Assembly: GCF_947488985.1 (NCBI RefSeq)
Contig: NZ_CANLBV010000013.1
Coordinates: forward strand, 1 to 64,000
Reading direction: 5' to 3'
DNA from: an uncultured Vibrio sp.
GTDB lineage: Bacteria > Pseudomonadota > Gammaproteobacteria > Enterobacterales > Vibrionaceae
Length of the DNA: 64,000 nucleotides
A model generated the notes under the pieces. That model was given only the letters and a program-made list of their open reading frames with translations, was not told where the DNA came from and searched no databases. Of the stretch, positions 63,170 to 64,000 are shown one piece after another; within the stretch, counting starts at the first letter, position 1; the number at the start of each line of letters is the position of its first letter. The position numbers and the translations under genes are program-made.

Positions 63170-64000
63170 TTATTTACTGCGTTTAACAGACAGGTGTGCG
63201 AGCGTAGTTAGCGCTTGCTTATAGTCAGAGTCAGGAAGTACAGCAAGCTCTGCAATCGCCTTATCGGCTTCTTGGTAGGCTTTATTGGTGGTGTACTCTA
63301 AAGAGCCTGTTTCTTTCATTACAGCCATTATGTCGTCAAGGCGATCCATTCCATTGGCTTTTTCAATCGCTTCACGGATCATGCTTGCTTGTTCAGGGGA
63401 ACCATTGTGCATTGCATAAAGCAAAGGCAGTGTTGGTTTACCTTCAGCAAGATCGTCACCCACATTTTTACCCATCTCTTTGCCATCTGCTGTGTAATCC
63501 ATCACATCATCGATCAACTGGAATGCAGTGCCAAGGTACTTACCATAGTTCTGCATAGCGGTTTCGATTTCAGGTGAGGCTTCACTCAAGATTGCGCCAA
63601 TTTGTGTTGCGGCCTCAAACAGGCGAGCAGTCTTAGAGTAGATCACCTGCATGTAGCTTTCTTCTGTGGTGTCGGGGTTATTGCAGTTCATCAGTTGTTG
63701 AACTTCCCCCTCGGCAATCACGTTTACCGCTTCACTCATTAGGCCAAGGATCTTTAAGGATCCTAGGGTTGTCATCATCTGGAACGAGCGAGTGTAAATA
63801 AAATCGCCCACTAACACGCTCGCAGCATTACCAAAGGCTGCATTAGCGGTTGCCTTACCGCGTCTCATATCCGATTCGTCAACCACATCATCATGAAGTA
63901 GGGTGGCGGTGTGGATAAATTCAATAAAGGCCGCAGAGGTAATATGATCCTCACCTTGGTAACCAAGAGCGCGAGCTGATATAAGAGCGAGTAAAGGACG
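63170..64000 (-). CDS. ispB: Octaprenyl diphosphate synthase, 5' end outside window
   Basis: IspB makes the C40 isoprenoid tail of ubiquinone and menaquinone. The visible 276 codons run open from the window edge to the stop at 63170. Both Asp-rich motifs are present: LLHDDVVDESD (first, DDxxD-type) and FQLIDDVMDYTADGK (second), with GKPTLPLLYAM in between the usual distances. About 45 N-terminal residues lie beyond 64000. No damage is seen. Confidence 0.95.
   Translation of the reverse strand, partial: RPLLALISARALGYQGEDHITSAAFIEFIHTATLLHDDVVDESDMRRGKATANAAFGNAASVLVGDFIYTRSFQMMTTLGSLKILGLMSEAVNVIAEGEVQQLMNCNNPDTTEESYMQVIYSKTARLFEAATQIGAILSEASPEIETAMQNYGKYLGTAFQLIDDVMDYTADGKEMGKNVGDDLAEGKPTLPLLYAMHNGSPEQASMIREAIEKANGMDRLDDIMAVMKETGSLEYTTNKAYQEADKAIAELAVLPDSDYKQALTTLAHLSVKRSK

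Overview
The window is chromosome-1 DNA of a marine Vibrio. The order galU, a QstR-type regulator, ssb, the complete msh pilus cluster, mreBCD, maf, rng, yhdP, nitrilase, tldD, with argR, mdh and ispB further right, is as I remember it for V. cholerae VC0389 to about VC0434. The intergenic Vibrio repeats point to a non-cholera species, probably the Splendidus or Harveyi clade. The species call is inference from gene order and repeats, with no search run.

Layout. 1-1141 is a decayed patch: two related IS630-type elements (one cut by the window edge, one internally deleted and frameshifted) flank a tandem of degenerate tRNA-like units, each followed by the same type of terminator. 1358-9734 is metabolism and ion transport: a CPA1 Na+/H+ antiporter, metH behind a MetJ operator, lysC behind a lysine riboswitch, and an alanine-glyoxylate type aminotransferase. 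9842-17199 carries a PglL/Wzy-type O-oligosaccharyltransferase, uvrA with a LexA box, galU, qstR and ssb.

17360-36550 is the MSHA type IV pilus locus in two blocks. The secretory block is csrD/mshH, mshI, J, K, L, M, N, E, G; the structural block is mshB, A, C, D, O, P, Q. MshE (extension ATPase) has the paired MshEN c-di-GMP-binding motifs. MshH has degenerate GGDEF and EAL domains. MshL is the secretin, MshG the platform protein, MshI/J/K/M/N the accessory assembly proteins, MshA the major pilin, and MshB/C/D/O/P the minor pilins. MshQ is a very large secreted protein. The small gene mshF, expected between mshG and mshB, is present only as a frameshifted and internally deleted remnant.

36701-47741 is the cell-shape and envelope block: mreBCD, a Maf pyrophosphatase carrying an in-frame 63-residue repeat expansion, rng, yhdP, a nitrilase-family amidase and tldD. 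47907-55978 holds a PIN-PhoH ATPase, rapA, a Nramp-related transporter lacking the usual metal-binding motifs, rluA and an hprA-like dehydrogenase. 56067-60404 is a TAXI-type TRAP transporter (receptor, fused permease) with an adjacent universal stress protein. argR, a 268-bp repeat element, mdh, a small conserved ORF and the 3' part of ispB finish the window.

Nothing here looks like a wholly unknown multi-gene system such as a defence island or a CRISPR array. The items most worth a second look are the mshF ruin, the Maf expansion, the tRNA-like/IS630 patch, the motif-less Nramp relative and the TRAP permease with a PDZ-like tail. Every function call rests on reading motifs and gene order by eye.
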